From Synergistaceae bacterium (GTDB lineage: Bacteria > Synergistota > Synergistia > Synergistales > Aminobacteriaceae), in contig JAFSUP010000092.1 of the NCBI GenBank assembly GCA_017445205.1, positions 1 to 32,073 on the forward strand: DNA of 32,073 nucleotides. The letters run 5' to 3'. A program made the translations under genes and the position numbers. Within the stretch, counting starts at the first letter, position 1; every line of letters starts with the position of its first letter. Shown here in pieces: positions 1 to 7,104 of the stretch. The notes under the pieces were generated by a model that was given only the letters and a program-made list of their open reading frames with translations, did not search any database and was not told where the DNA came from.

Positions 1-77
1 ACTTTTGGTAAAAAGCGTGGTCTAGTGTCGGCTTTCGCTAATCTATGGCTTCTGCGTCTCATATTTACCGCAAAGTA

Positions 78-701
78 TTATAACATAGAGCCGTCTAACT
101 CACGACTAAAGTCGCGAGAATGCGACGGTTTTTCGTTCAAGAATATTATAGGCACTACTACGTCCCATACGTAATCAGCATCTGAGTTAGTAAAATTTTT
201 TTTGTTTAACTCTATTATTAATTTTGTTATGGCGTTGGTATCATTTTCACCGATACGATCATAAAATGCTCTAGTTAGATGAATACTTCGCGCAAGGTCA
301 TCGGGAACTACGATCTGTTTCTTCCAGCCTGCTGAAAGACATAATTTTATTGCGTCAGGATCATAAAACCAGTTCATTTCGGCAGCGGGCGTAGCATTAC
401 CCGGAACATCAATATCACCGCCCATATAAATTATTCCCGCGGCTTCTTTTGCGAGTGCAGGATATTTCTTCAGAGCATATGCAATATTTGTAGCTGGGCC
501 GATGGCCATTATAGTTATTTCGCCTGGATTAGATTTCACACTTTCAATTATAAAGTCCCATGCAGGAAGTTCTTTAGCTCTGGTCGTTGGATAGCCTAAA
601 AGAGGTTCTCTGTTCAAATTAAGATAATGCTTTGGCCGCTTCGATAAATCGGCAAAGTCATTAACAGAAAAATCCCAATATGCTCCGCAGAAGTTAGGCA
701 T
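78..701 (-). CDS. C-terminal part of a nucleoside hydrolase domain, cut off from its N-terminus by a TGA stop
   Basis: This frame continues the upstream fusion gene without a shift: the TGA at 702-704 is followed directly by ATG at 699-701. The 207 residues carry the rest of an inosine/uridine-type nucleoside hydrolase. Visible marks are IMAIGPATNIA, the MGGDI strand, the conserved GNATPAAEMN motif and a late YVWD segment matching the family's C-terminal active-site Asp. These enzymes cleave the N-glycosidic bond of nucleosides with a Ca2+ held by the N-terminal DxD...DD motif, which here lies in the other reading frame segment. The protein ends 28 residues after YVW, about 40 residues earlier than I expect for the family, so the 3' end may also be damaged. 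Only 77 bases follow before the window edge. Expression would need reinitiation at the adjacent ATG or readthrough. Most likely this is a decaying half of the fusion. Confidence 0.7.
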   Translation of the reverse strand: MPNFCGAYWDFSVNDFADLSKRPKHYLNLNREPLLGYPTTRAKELPAWDFIIESVKSNPGEITIMAIGPATNIAYALKKYPALAKEAAGIIYMGGDIDVPGNATPAAEMNWFYDPDAIKLCLSAGWKKQIVVPDDLARSIHLTRAFYDRIGENDTNAITKLIIELNKKNFTNSDADYVWDVVVPIIFLNEKPSHSRDFSRELDGSML

Positions 702-1622
702 TCAGTATAGTTTTGCTTCCTCAATCATGTTTCTGAATCCTGCAAGAGGTTCATCAGTTCCTTGATACACAGGAATATCAGAGCGTCCTATTAGTTCGAG
801 TTGGCGTAAAGCAGCAGTCGTAGCTTCGGCTAAAAAGACATTTCCTCCTGTTGTCGTAATACCGAGAAAATCAAGCATTCCCAACTTGTCTGCCTGTGCA
901 AGAACGAATATAGCAAAAGCATCATCGTTGAGATACGCTGTGTCTGTATCCAGTATGACTTTGCGAAGTGTCTGCGTTTTTTTATTAAGCCATTCTTCCA
1001 AAGTCAATCCCGACTCCATAATTTTTTTTGCCAGCTCTGGATCATCAATGTAACGAATATGCCAAGGTTCATAGGAATAGCCTGTAATATTGTCTTTCCC
1101 TTCCAGATACCTGAGAATAAAACCGTACTTGGCGAGTTTTGCATGTATTTTTTCCCAAATTTCCGGGTACTTCACCATGTCTTCGTTATAATAAATATCT
1201 TTCCCGTCTAATCTGAAGTAAAGATCAAGGGCGAGTCCTGTATGATGTTCTGAATACCCCGGTGTCGCAACTGTTTTAGCGGTATATTCCGGGCCATATT
1301 TTTTTGTGAAGCGCTCCACAATGTCCATTTGTTCAGCAACGCTTCTGCGAGCCGAATCAAGTTCGATTTCGATATTATCATTCTTGAGCAAATCTTCCTT
1401 GAGAAGCAGATAGGCCTCATAGGCTTTCTTTTCTACTTCAACGTCATCTCCAACTGAGTTCGTGATATGTACTGTTTTCAACATTTCTTCCCAGCCGTCA
1501 GGAAGTGAATGCGTTTTATTGACAAGCACCATATAATTAATTCCAGTTCCTGCAAGGTCATCACCGAAAGCAGCACACGACATTAGCACAACAAGCATCA
1601 TAGCAAATAAAAATTTTTTCAT
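702..1622 (-). CDS. Secreted D,D-carboxypeptidase (VanY/M15 type) fused to the start of a nucleoside hydrolase
   Basis: Residues 1-20 form a signal peptide, with an MKKFLF start, a hydrophobic core and a possible lipobox-like LMSC. Residues about 30-205 are a VanY/M15 zinc D-alanyl-D-alanine carboxypeptidase. The SEHHTGLALDL segment carries the SxHxxGxAxD zinc ligands, and EPWHIRY gives the second His. Such enzymes trim peptidoglycan stem peptides outside the membrane. From about residue 220 a nucleoside hydrolase begins at KVILDTDTAYLNDDA, the Ca2+/ribose-binding DxD...DD motif. It runs for about 90 residues and is then stopped by TGA at 702-704, after which the hydrolase continues in the same frame. 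The peptidase part is complete. AAAGGAG lies 8-9 nt before the ATG. The glnN terminator separates it from the upstream gene, so it probably has its own weak promoter. Confidence 0.85.
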   Translation of the reverse strand: MKKFLFAMMLVVLMSCAAFGDDLAGTGINYMVLVNKTHSLPDGWEEMLKTVHITNSVGDDVEVEKKAYEAYLLLKEDLLKNDNIEIELDSARRSVAEQMDIVERFTKKYGPEYTAKTVATPGYSEHHTGLALDLYFRLDGKDIYYNEDMVKYPEIWEKIHAKLAKYGFILRYLEGKDNITGYSYEPWHIRYIDDPELAKKIMESGLTLEEWLNKKTQTLRKVILDTDTAYLNDDAFAIFVLAQADKLGMLDFLGITTTGGNVFLAEATTAALRQLELIGRSDIPVYQGTDEPLAGFRNMIEEAKLY

Positions 1623-1650
1623 GAAAATTTCTCCTTTAATTTTTCAAAAT

Positions 1651-1678
1651 AAAAAATCGGGGTAGCAAACACCGCCCC
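1651..1678 (-). terminator. Intrinsic terminator of glnN
   Basis: Read on the minus strand, just past the glnN stop, GGGG pairs with CCCC around an imperfect inner stem. A run of six T follows (A-run 1651-1656 on the plus strand). It separates glnN from the carboxypeptidase gene. Confidence 0.65.
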
Positions 1679-1693
1679 TTAATTTTAATTAAT

Positions 1694-3817
1694 CTACGCA
1701 GAAAGCGACAACAAATTTCTATAAATCGGATACGGCCAAATATCCGCGGCGATTGTGAGTTCTGCGGCATCGCACTTTGCTCTTATTGAGTCCATTAACG
1801 GAATAATCTCGCCGATTAATAAATCCGAACGTTCGCGAGCGTTCATATGAGCAAGTCGTCCTTTGAGTTCATAGAGAGCAGTAGCATCTTTGATCAAAGC
1901 GTTCTTAGCGCGTCCGATGCCGTTTATATAATCGCGCCACGGTGTGCAATCTCCGAAGTCAATTCCGTCGAAATTGCTCAAAGATTTTTTCTCAAGAATT
2001 AACTGCTTCGACAACGCGGGCAAAACTCCCTCCCACAACATGTCATATAAAACAGCCGCTTCGACTTCGAGACCAGTCGCAAAACTTTCCATTCTGACCT
2101 CGTGAAGATTTTCAAGCTCATTTGCGCGATACACACCCAAGCTCGCGAGCATTTCTTTATTTTCCGGCTTGAGTAATAAATCAATTCTGTCCGGCATCGT
2201 TTCGGCTTCGATTAAACCGCGTCGCTTTGCTTCTTCGTGCCATTCGTTCGTATAAGCGTCGCCCTCAAACAAAATGCTGCTGCCACGTCTGAAAGCTTCG
2301 CGCGCTGCTTCGAGTGCTGCGTCGATAGGCTCTTTGCCGTCCGTGATTTTTTCTTCGACTAGTTTTGTAACTTCGTCAATGCCCCACGCCCACAAAGCTG
2401 CGAACATCGTAACGGGCAACGCGATTGACTGCGACGAACCGGGCGCACGAAACTCAAATTTATCTCCGGTGAATGCTACAGGCGAAGTTCTGTTTCTGTC
2501 CGAGTCGAACGGGATAATATCCGGCAATTTCGCCAGCCCTAAATCCATAATGCCGCGTTCAGGCAAAGAGACATCATAATCATCAAGTCGTTTAATCAAA
2601 TCCGTGAGTGCCGAGCCAAGATAGACACTTATAATCGAAGGAGGCGCCTCATGACCGCCGAGCCTGAATAAATTTCCGGACGTGGCAATTACGGCTTGAA
2701 GGAGGCTGTGAAATTTTGAAACTCCAAGAACGGCCGCCGACAAGAACGTCAAGAAGATTACATTGCGTCGATGACTATTCGACGGCTTTAATAAATTTCT
2801 GCCTTCGCTGTCAACAAGCGACATATTCGTATGTTTACCTGAGCCATTCATGCCCCAAAACGGCTTCTCATGGAATAATAATCTTAATTCATGTTGACGC
2901 GCTAATTTTCGCATTGTCTCCATCAAAATTTGGTTTTGGTCACAAGCTCTGTTAGCGTCAGAATATAAATGAGCGAATTCAAATTGACATCTAGCGACTT
3001 CGTTATGACGAGCCAAAACTGAAACGCCGAGCCGTGCTAAATCTCTTTCGACGTCTTCCATGTAACGCAAAACGCGAGGAGGAATTGCACCGAAATAATG
3101 ATGATCTAATTTTTGATCTTTAGCGGGTTGAGCGCCGATTAAAGTTCGTCCGCAAAATCTAATATCGGGCCTTAACTGCGCGCGCGGACGGTCCAGTAAA
3201 AAATATTCTTGTTCCGCACCTACGGTCATTTTTACGTTTTTAATTCCGCGTTGACCGAGGGTCTTTAGTAATTTCAAAGCGCGACTTTCAACAGCATCAA
3301 GCGCACGAAGTAACGGTGTTTTCAAATCTAACGGCGTGCCGTCATACGACAAGAACACTGACGGAATGCAAAGCGTGCCGCCCTTAGGGCTTTTCACGAT
3401 AAACGCGGGGCTGCTGATGTCCCACGCCGAATAACCGCGGGCTTCAAAAGTTGAACGAGTTCCGGCCGAAGGGAAACTTGAAGCGTCGGGTTCGCCTTGT
3501 GCAAGATGATGCCCCCTAAAAACTTCGATGGGGTTGCCTTTGGTGTCGGCCATTGTGAAGGCCTGATGTTTTTCGGCGGTTAATTCTGTCTGTGGCTGAA
3601 ACCAGTGTGCCCAATGTGTAGCGCCTTTGGAGATTGCCCAATCTTTCATGGCGCCGGCAACGATATCAGCGGCTTCGGGGCTTAATCGTTGACGTCCTTC
3701 CATTGCGGCCATAACTTGTTCATAAATATCTGAATTTAATTTTTGTTTCATGATTCGAGCGTCAAATAACATCGAGCCAAAAATTTCATGTACGGTTTTG
3801 AATTCACGTTCCGGCAT
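1694..3817 (-). CDS. glnN: Glutamine synthetase type III
   Basis: At 707 residues this has the length and order of the GSIII family, which makes glutamine from glutamate, ammonia and ATP in the cytoplasm. Signatures include TVGAEQEYFLLD (glutamate/metal-binding strand), HYFGAIP, HNEVARCQFEFA, and KPFWGMNGSGKHTNMSL, the GSIII version of the GS nucleotide/glutamate loop. A late FEFRAPGSSQS segment is also typical. GSIII is common in Bacteroides, cyanobacteria and several anaerobic lineages and is much longer than GSI (about 450 residues). The ATG at 3817 follows an AAGG-type ribosome binding site. It is a single-gene unit with a strong promoter at 3881-3909, a palindrome at the likely transcription start and a terminator at 1651-1678. 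The palindrome suggests nitrogen-responsive control, but the regulator cannot be named. Confidence 0.95.
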   Translation of the reverse strand: MPEREFKTVHEIFGSMLFDARIMKQKLNSDIYEQVMAAMEGRQRLSPEAADIVAGAMKDWAISKGATHWAHWFQPQTELTAEKHQAFTMADTKGNPIEVFRGHHLAQGEPDASSFPSAGTRSTFEARGYSAWDISSPAFIVKSPKGGTLCIPSVFLSYDGTPLDLKTPLLRALDAVESRALKLLKTLGQRGIKNVKMTVGAEQEYFLLDRPRAQLRPDIRFCGRTLIGAQPAKDQKLDHHYFGAIPPRVLRYMEDVERDLARLGVSVLARHNEVARCQFEFAHLYSDANRACDQNQILMETMRKLARQHELRLLFHEKPFWGMNGSGKHTNMSLVDSEGRNLLKPSNSHRRNVIFLTFLSAAVLGVSKFHSLLQAVIATSGNLFRLGGHEAPPSIISVYLGSALTDLIKRLDDYDVSLPERGIMDLGLAKLPDIIPFDSDRNRTSPVAFTGDKFEFRAPGSSQSIALPVTMFAALWAWGIDEVTKLVEEKITDGKEPIDAALEAAREAFRRGSSILFEGDAYTNEWHEEAKRRGLIEAETMPDRIDLLLKPENKEMLASLGVYRANELENLHEVRMESFATGLEVEAAVLYDMLWEGVLPALSKQLILEKKSLSNFDGIDFGDCTPWRDYINGIGRAKNALIKDATALYELKGRLAHMNARERSDLLIGEIIPLMDSIRAKCDAAELTIAADIWPYPIYRNLLSLSA

Positions 3818-3867
3818 TATACAAACCTTCTTTCAAATTTAGCAAAAAATTTCAAATAAAAACTGCT

Positions 3868-3881
3868 TAACTTAAAAGTTA
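3868..3881. promoter_or_regulatory. 14-bp perfect palindrome at the glnN transcription start region (candidate operator)
   Basis: TAACTTAAAAGTTA is a perfect inverted repeat lying directly downstream of the glnN -10 box and overlapping its edge, where a repressor would block RNA polymerase. It is AT-rich like GlnR/TnrA sites but does not match TGTNAN7TNACA. The regulator is unknown. Confidence 0.4.
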
Positions 3882-3909
3882 GTCTAGCCTAAATATAAAA
3901 ATCTGTCAA
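3881..3909 (-). promoter_or_regulatory. Sigma-70-type promoter of glnN
   Basis: On the minus strand a perfect -35 TTGACA (3904-3909), a 17-bp spacer and -10 TAGACT (3881-3886) lie about 60 bp before the glnN start codon. Confidence 0.75.
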
Positions 3910-3950
3910 TCTTTGCATAAAATTATAAAAATTATTCTTTAATTTGGGTA

Positions 3951-3959
3951 TGCTATAAT
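3951..3959 (+). promoter_or_regulatory. Orphan extended -10 box pointing into the 3' end of the DUF2922 unit
   Basis: TGCTATAAT is a perfect extended -10, the same 9-mer seen before the ferredoxin gene. No good -35 and no plus-strand gene follow it. Any transcript would start at the hairpin at 3971-4000 and run antisense to the DUF2922 gene. It may be chance. Confidence 0.25.
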
Positions 3960-3966
3960 CGGATAA

Positions 3967-4000
3967 GAAAAAAGCCCCTCGGCTGGTACCGAAAGGCTTT
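3967..4000 (-). terminator. Intrinsic terminator of the DUF1659-DUF2922 operon
   Basis: AAAGCC pairs with GGCTTT and, inside it, CGG with CCG, around a 6-nt loop (3971-4000). On the minus strand this is followed by T residues (A-run 3968-3973). It lies about 30 bp past the DUF2922 stop. Confidence 0.8.
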
Positions 4001-4028
4001 GAAAATGAATGAATGAATGAACTTAAAA

Positions 4029-4247
4029 CTAGCTAAGATCGATCGCGGTTTCTTCTGTGGTTACGATCTTTGCACTCTTGATAGCGACGGGCGGATTTTC
4101 GAAAATGTCGCCGTTCGTCACTATACTTTGCATAAGCGTTTTAATGTTGCTTGCGCTTGCATTAGGATCGGCGTAACTGTAGTTGATGCTCATGGAGTCG
4201 CCGTTCTCTTTTGCAAAAGTGAGCGATAATTTTGATACAGATGCCAT
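4029..4247 (-). CDS. DUF2922 family small protein
   Basis: A 72-residue protein beginning MASVSKLSLTFAKEN, with the DUF2922 pattern: a beta-strand start, a middle S-INYSYADPNAS stretch, and an AKIVTTEETAIDL end. The family is short, of unknown function, and typically follows a DUF1659 gene, as it does here. I place the start at the ATG at 4247 because GAGGTG sits about 6 nt upstream; the longer GTG reading overlaps that ribosome binding site. It is the second gene of a two-gene unit and is followed by a strong terminator. No catalytic residues, cysteines or membrane segments are visible. Confidence 0.8.
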   Translation of the reverse strand: MASVSKLSLTFAKENGDSMSINYSYADPNASASNIKTLMQSIVTNGDIFENPPVAIKSAKIVTTEETAIDLS

Positions 4248-4302
4248 CTTTTTCACCTCGCTTTCTAAAATTTTTACTGCCTGTCTTTCGACGGGAGCTA
4301 GA

Positions 4303-4530
4303 TTAGTCGTCGTTTGTCAGTTTACTAACTTCGACTTTGAGAACTTCATAAACGCTCTTTGATAAACAAGGTTCAAGCGCGTTGACGATGTTCATAGCTT
4401 TCTGATCGTTATACCGATTGGTATTCAGAGTGCCTAACGAGAGGCTAAGCGTTTTGACTTTACCGTCTTTAGTTCCGTTGTTCAGCTGTGCTGTTACAGA
4501 GATTTTGTTTAATCTGCTAACTACTGCCAT
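4303..4530 (-). CDS. DUF1659 family small protein
   Basis: A 75-residue protein starting MAVVSRLNKISVTAQLNNG, with the DUF1659 layout: two N-terminal strands, a K-T-LSLSLGTLN segment, then a helical N-ALEPCLSKSVYEVLKVEV tail. Its function is unknown. GAGGTG lies 7 nt before the ATG, and the same upstream motif (GAAAGCGAGGTGA) is reused before the DUF2922 gene, suggesting equal translation of the pair. It is transcribed from a near-consensus promoter at 4615-4642 and is therefore probably well expressed. The pairing suggests the two small proteins form one complex, which is inference. Confidence 0.8.
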   Translation of the reverse strand: MAVVSRLNKISVTAQLNNGTKDGKVKTLSLSLGTLNTNRYNDQKAMNIVNALEPCLSKSVYEVLKVEVSKLTNDD

Positions 4531-4592
4531 TTTTTATCACCTCGCTTTCATTTATGATTTTAATTTTTGTCGGCTTCCGTTTCCGGCGGCCA

Positions 4593-4608
4593 ATGTTCTT
4601 TCGAACAT
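4593..4608. promoter_or_regulatory. Inverted repeat just downstream of the DUF1659 promoter
   Basis: ATGTTC-TTTC-GAACAT begins about 7 bp past the -10 box, covering the expected transcript start. It could be an operator or a 5' mRNA-stabilising hairpin. It is not a LexA box of the CGAAC-N4-GTTCG type, because the half-sites face the other way. Confidence 0.4.
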
Positions 4609-4614
4609 GAGCAT

Positions 4615-4642
4615 ATAATATCACTTTTTTGATTTATGTCAA
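4615..4642 (-). promoter_or_regulatory. Strong promoter of the DUF1659-DUF2922 unit
   Basis: On the minus strand -35 TTGACA (4637-4642), a 16-bp spacer and -10 TATTAT (4615-4620). The transcript leader would be about 80 nt. Confidence 0.75.
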
Positions 4643-4680
4643 GTCTTTTTTGCAAGTTAATTTTAAGAAATTTTTATCTA

Positions 4681-4715
4681 TAAAAAATCCTCGATGAAAT
4701 AAGTATTCATCGAGG
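4681..4715 (-). terminator. Intrinsic terminator closing the rpl cluster and membrane-protein unit
   Basis: A perfect 10-bp stem, CCTCGATGAA/TTCATCGAGG, with a 7-nt loop (4689-4715). On the minus strand a T-rich run (4681-4688) follows. It lies about 50 bp past the stop of the gene at 4768-5154. Confidence 0.85.
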
Positions 4716-4767
4716 TAAATTATAAAAACCGTATGGAATTATTTTAAATTAAGAATAAAAATTTGAT

Positions 4768-5154
4768 TTATTCAGCAGCTTTTTTGAGAGCTTCTACGCG
4801 AGCTTTCTGTACTGCAACTTGATTTTCAAGATTTGCAAGCTGATCTTCTTCGGCTTTGAGCGAGAGCGTCAGACGTTCGGCGAGATTTTCAGAAACCGCT
4901 TTCATGGCTGCAAAGTCTTCTTTTAAGTCCGCAATATTTCCGAGTCCGCCCTGTTCGAGTTTTTCGATTCGCTGTTCAAGAACTGCCATAGCTGCTTTCA
5001 CTTCGTCGAGTTTGGGCGCGAATTTGTTCTGCGCGACTGTCCACATGACATTAAGCAACAAGATCGCACACACGACGCCGATTATTATCATTTTCTTTTT
5101 GTCTTTGGGAGACTGGGGAGTTTTCTTTACGTTTTGTCCATTTTGTGAACCCAT
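4768..5154 (-). CDS. Small single-pass membrane protein with a long coiled coil, unknown function
   Basis: 128 residues. A polar, lysine-rich N-terminus of about 21 residues (KDKKK just before the membrane) precedes one hydrophobic segment at about 22-41 (MIIIGVVCAILLLNVMWTVA). The rest, about 48-126, is charged and heptad-like (LEQRIEKLEQ, LKAEEDQLANLENQV), predicted to be a coiled coil. The positive-inside rule places the N-terminus in the cytoplasm and the coil outside. I do not recognise a family. AGGAGG lies 8 nt before the ATG. It follows rplL after only a weak hairpin (5180-5209), so it may be transcribed by readthrough from the ribosomal operon, in the position where rpoB normally starts. 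Nothing in it resembles RNA polymerase. Confidence 0.75.
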   Translation of the reverse strand: MGSQNGQNVKKTPQSPKDKKKMIIIGVVCAILLLNVMWTVAQNKFAPKLDEVKAAMAVLEQRIEKLEQGGLGNIADLKEDFAAMKAVSENLAERLTLSLKAEEDQLANLENQVAVQKARVEALKKAAE

Positions 5155-5179
5155 TATAAAACCTCCTTTTGAATATAAA

Positions 5180-5209
5180 CAAAAGAGGCCCTAAAAATTT
5201 CGAGCCTCT
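5180..5209 (-). terminator. Weak hairpin after rplL, probably a partial terminator
   Basis: AGAGGC/GCCTCT (5184-5189 with 5204-5209) encloses a 14-nt AT-rich loop. Only four T follow on the minus strand, so readthrough into the next gene is likely. Confidence 0.5.
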
Positions 5210-5225
5210 ATAAATTTCGTAATAA

Positions 5226-5603
5226 TTACTTAACTTCGACTTCTGCGCCAGCTTCGGTGAGCTTCTTCTTAATTTCCTCGGCTTCTTCTTTGGAAACGCC
5301 CTCTTTGATGTTCTTCGGGGGGTTGTCAACGAGCTCTTTAGCCTCTTTAAGGCCAAGAGAAGTGATCTCACGGACAGCTTTGATAACGGCGATTTTGTTT
5401 GAGCCGGGCGCTTTGTAAACGACGTCAAACTCTGTCTTTTCCTCAGCAGCTGCTGCGGGTGCTGCTGCGCCGGGCATTGCTGCCATCATCATGGGAGCCG
5501 CGGAAGCTGAAACTCCGAACTTATCCTCGAGAGCCTTTACGAGTTCTGAAAGCTCAAGCACTGACATTTCTTCAATAGCCTTAATAATTTCTTCGTGTGA
5601 CAT
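5226..5603 (-). CDS. rplL: 50S ribosomal protein L7/L12
   Basis: 125 residues with the standard layout: an N-terminal dimerisation helix pair ([20 protein letters not shown]), an Ala/Met/Pro-rich flexible hinge around residues 35-55, and the globular C-terminal domain ([20 protein letters not shown] ... [11 protein letters not shown]) that recruits translation factors to the stalk. An in-frame ATG 18 nt further upstream lies inside the GGAGG ribosome binding site, so the ATG at 5603 is the start. It follows rplJ by 36 nt in the usual order, allowing the stalk proteins L10 and L7/L12 to be co-regulated through the L10 leader. Confidence 0.97.
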   Translation of the reverse strand: MSHEEIIKAIEEMSVLELSELVKALEDKFGVSASAAPMMMAAMPGAAAPAAAAEEKTEFDVVYKAPGSNKIAVIKAVREITSLGLKEAKELVDNPPKNIKEGVSKEEAEEIKKKLTEAGAEVEVK

Positions 5604-5639
5604 AATAGTTTTTACCTCCATAAAATAATAAATAAATTT

Positions 5640-6176
5640 TTATGCTGCTGATTCCTGTTTCTTGTCCCGAATTTGGGCAAGGCATGTAACGAAATTGCGC
5701 ATTGTGCCAGAAAGAACATTGACAAGTCCTGATAAAGGAGCCGCAATGGTTCTGACGACCTGACCGCGCAGAACTTCTTTTGACGGAAGATCCGCAAGGG
5801 CCATAACCTGAGCGAGATTAAGCTGCTGACTTTCAAGTAAACCGCCTTTGAGAATAAACGCTTTTTGAGTTTTGTCGTTTGCATATTCTTTAAGGACTTT
5901 CGCGACTGCTACAGGGTCATCATAGCAAATTGCATAAATGTTCGGCCCTGCTGTCATCTCATCGGGGAGTTCGCTCAAGCCTGCTTCTTTCATTGCGATT
6001 TTAAAAAGCGTGTTCTTCGCGACTTTTAATTCGCCGCCCGCCTCACGAACTTTTTTTCGCAAGTCCGTGCTTTGAGCGACAGTCATTCCGCGATACTCGG
6101 CCACGAAAACGGCCTTAGTCTTTGAAAGTTTTTCTTTTAAGCCATCAACAAGCTCATATTTAATTTTTGCCGGCAT
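5640..6176 (-). CDS. rplJ: 50S ribosomal protein L10
   Basis: 178 residues, the usual L10 length. The N-terminal domain (KLSKTKAVFVAEYRGMTVAQ, LRKKVREAGGELKVAKNTL) binds 23S rRNA and L11. The C-terminal helix holds L7/L12 dimers. GGAGGTG precedes the ATG by 9-10 nt. It follows a long leader with a recognisable L10-binding fold and an attenuator hairpin (6204-6302), so L10(L12)n excess should repress its own transcript. Confidence 0.97.
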   Translation of the reverse strand: MPAKIKYELVDGLKEKLSKTKAVFVAEYRGMTVAQSTDLRKKVREAGGELKVAKNTLFKIAMKEAGLSELPDEMTAGPNIYAICYDDPVAVAKVLKEYANDKTQKAFILKGGLLESQQLNLAQVMALADLPSKEVLRGQVVRTIAAPLSGLVNVLSGTMRNFVTCLAQIRDKKQESAA

Positions 6177-6203
6177 GTTTAGTTTTCACCTCCTTTAAGT
6201 CTT

Positions 6204-6302
6204 AAAAAACTCCTCCCGAACACAGGAGGAGCGTTAATTACATGCTCAATTTGCTCTCTCCTGGGCAGAATTTTTAAGCGTTTAGCCTCTGCTGTCTTCG
6301 GA
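6204..6302 (-). ncRNA. Ribosomal L10 leader with transcription attenuator
   Basis: Read on the minus strand the leader starts near CCGAAGACAGCAG (about 6300) and contains AATTCTGCCCAGGAG (about 6259-6273), the paired elements of the known L10 leader family. A perfect 7-bp attenuator, CTCCTCC/GGAGGAG with an 8-nt loop, follows (6210-6231) and ends in six T (6204-6209). By analogy with the characterised family, L10-L12 binding to the upper fold would favour termination before rplJ. Confidence 0.85.
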
Positions 6303-6345
6303 AAAAATTTTATAAATCTAAATTAAGAAAACGAACGAAAAATTT

Positions 6346-7050
6346 TTATATCGCTAACTCTTTTTGAGCAAGTGCCGGGTCAACTGCGATTCCGGGGCCC
6401 ATTGTCGGAGCTATTGCAATGCTTCTGACGTACGTACCTTTGACCGACGCCGGACGCGCTCTGTAAATCGCCTGCAACAACGCTTTGACGTTATCATAAA
6501 GATCATCGGCTGAAAAATCTCTGCGGCCTGCTGCGTTGTGAGTGATTCCGGCTTTGTCGGCTCTGAACTCGACACGGCCCGCCTTAATTTCTTTGACGGC
6601 ACTGGCAAGCTCAAACGTAACTGTGCCGGTCTTCGCACTGGGCATTAAACCGCGTGGACCTAAAACTTTTCCTAAACGGCCTACGGATTTCATCATGTCC
6701 GGGGTTGCGATTACCGCGTCAAAATCCATAAATCCGCCCTGAATCTGTGCCACCATGTCATCGCCACCGACTAAATCTGCGCCAGCGTCCTGAGCTTCTT
6801 TAATCTTCTCGCCTTGCGTGATTACAAGAACTTTTTTAGTTACGCCTGTTCCATGAGGAAGACTCACGGTGCTGCGGACCTGCTGGTCAGCGTGGCGCGG
6901 GTCGATTCCTAAACGAACGTGAACTTCAATACTTTCATTGAATTTCGCTGTAGCGATTTCTTTGAAAAGATCGACGGCTTCACGAAGCCCGTATAACTTT
7001 CCGGCTTCGACTTTTTCGGCTGCTGCTCTATATCTCTTACTTCTTTTCAT
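6346..7050 (-). CDS. rplA: 50S ribosomal protein L1
   Basis: 234 residues with the L1 fold. [15 protein letters not shown] opens the protein, [20 protein letters not shown] is the conserved first strand, and [18 protein letters not shown] is the family signature. L1 forms the mobile stalk at the ribosomal E site and can repress its own mRNA. AGGAGG lies 7 nt upstream of the ATG. It is 54 bp downstream of rplK, as is usual. Confidence 0.97.
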   Translation of the reverse strand: MKRSKRYRAAAEKVEAGKLYGLREAVDLFKEIATAKFNESIEVHVRLGIDPRHADQQVRSTVSLPHGTGVTKKVLVITQGEKIKEAQDAGADLVGGDDMVAQIQGGFMDFDAVIATPDMMKSVGRLGKVLGPRGLMPSAKTGTVTFELASAVKEIKAGRVEFRADKAGITHNAAGRRDFSADDLYDNVKALLQAIYRARPASVKGTYVRSIAIAPTMGPGIAVDPALAQKELAI

Positions 7051-7104
7051 TATCTTACCTCCTGCGGTTCTTGCGAGTGAAAACTCTCCCGCCGATTAAT
7101 AAAA

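Noticed and set aside
702-704. TGA as a sense codon (selenocysteine or Trp recoding)
   Set aside because: TGA is used as a normal stop by tilS (13537-13539) and the ytfT-like gene (30193-30195), Trp is TGG throughout, and I see no convincing SECIS hairpin after the TGA.
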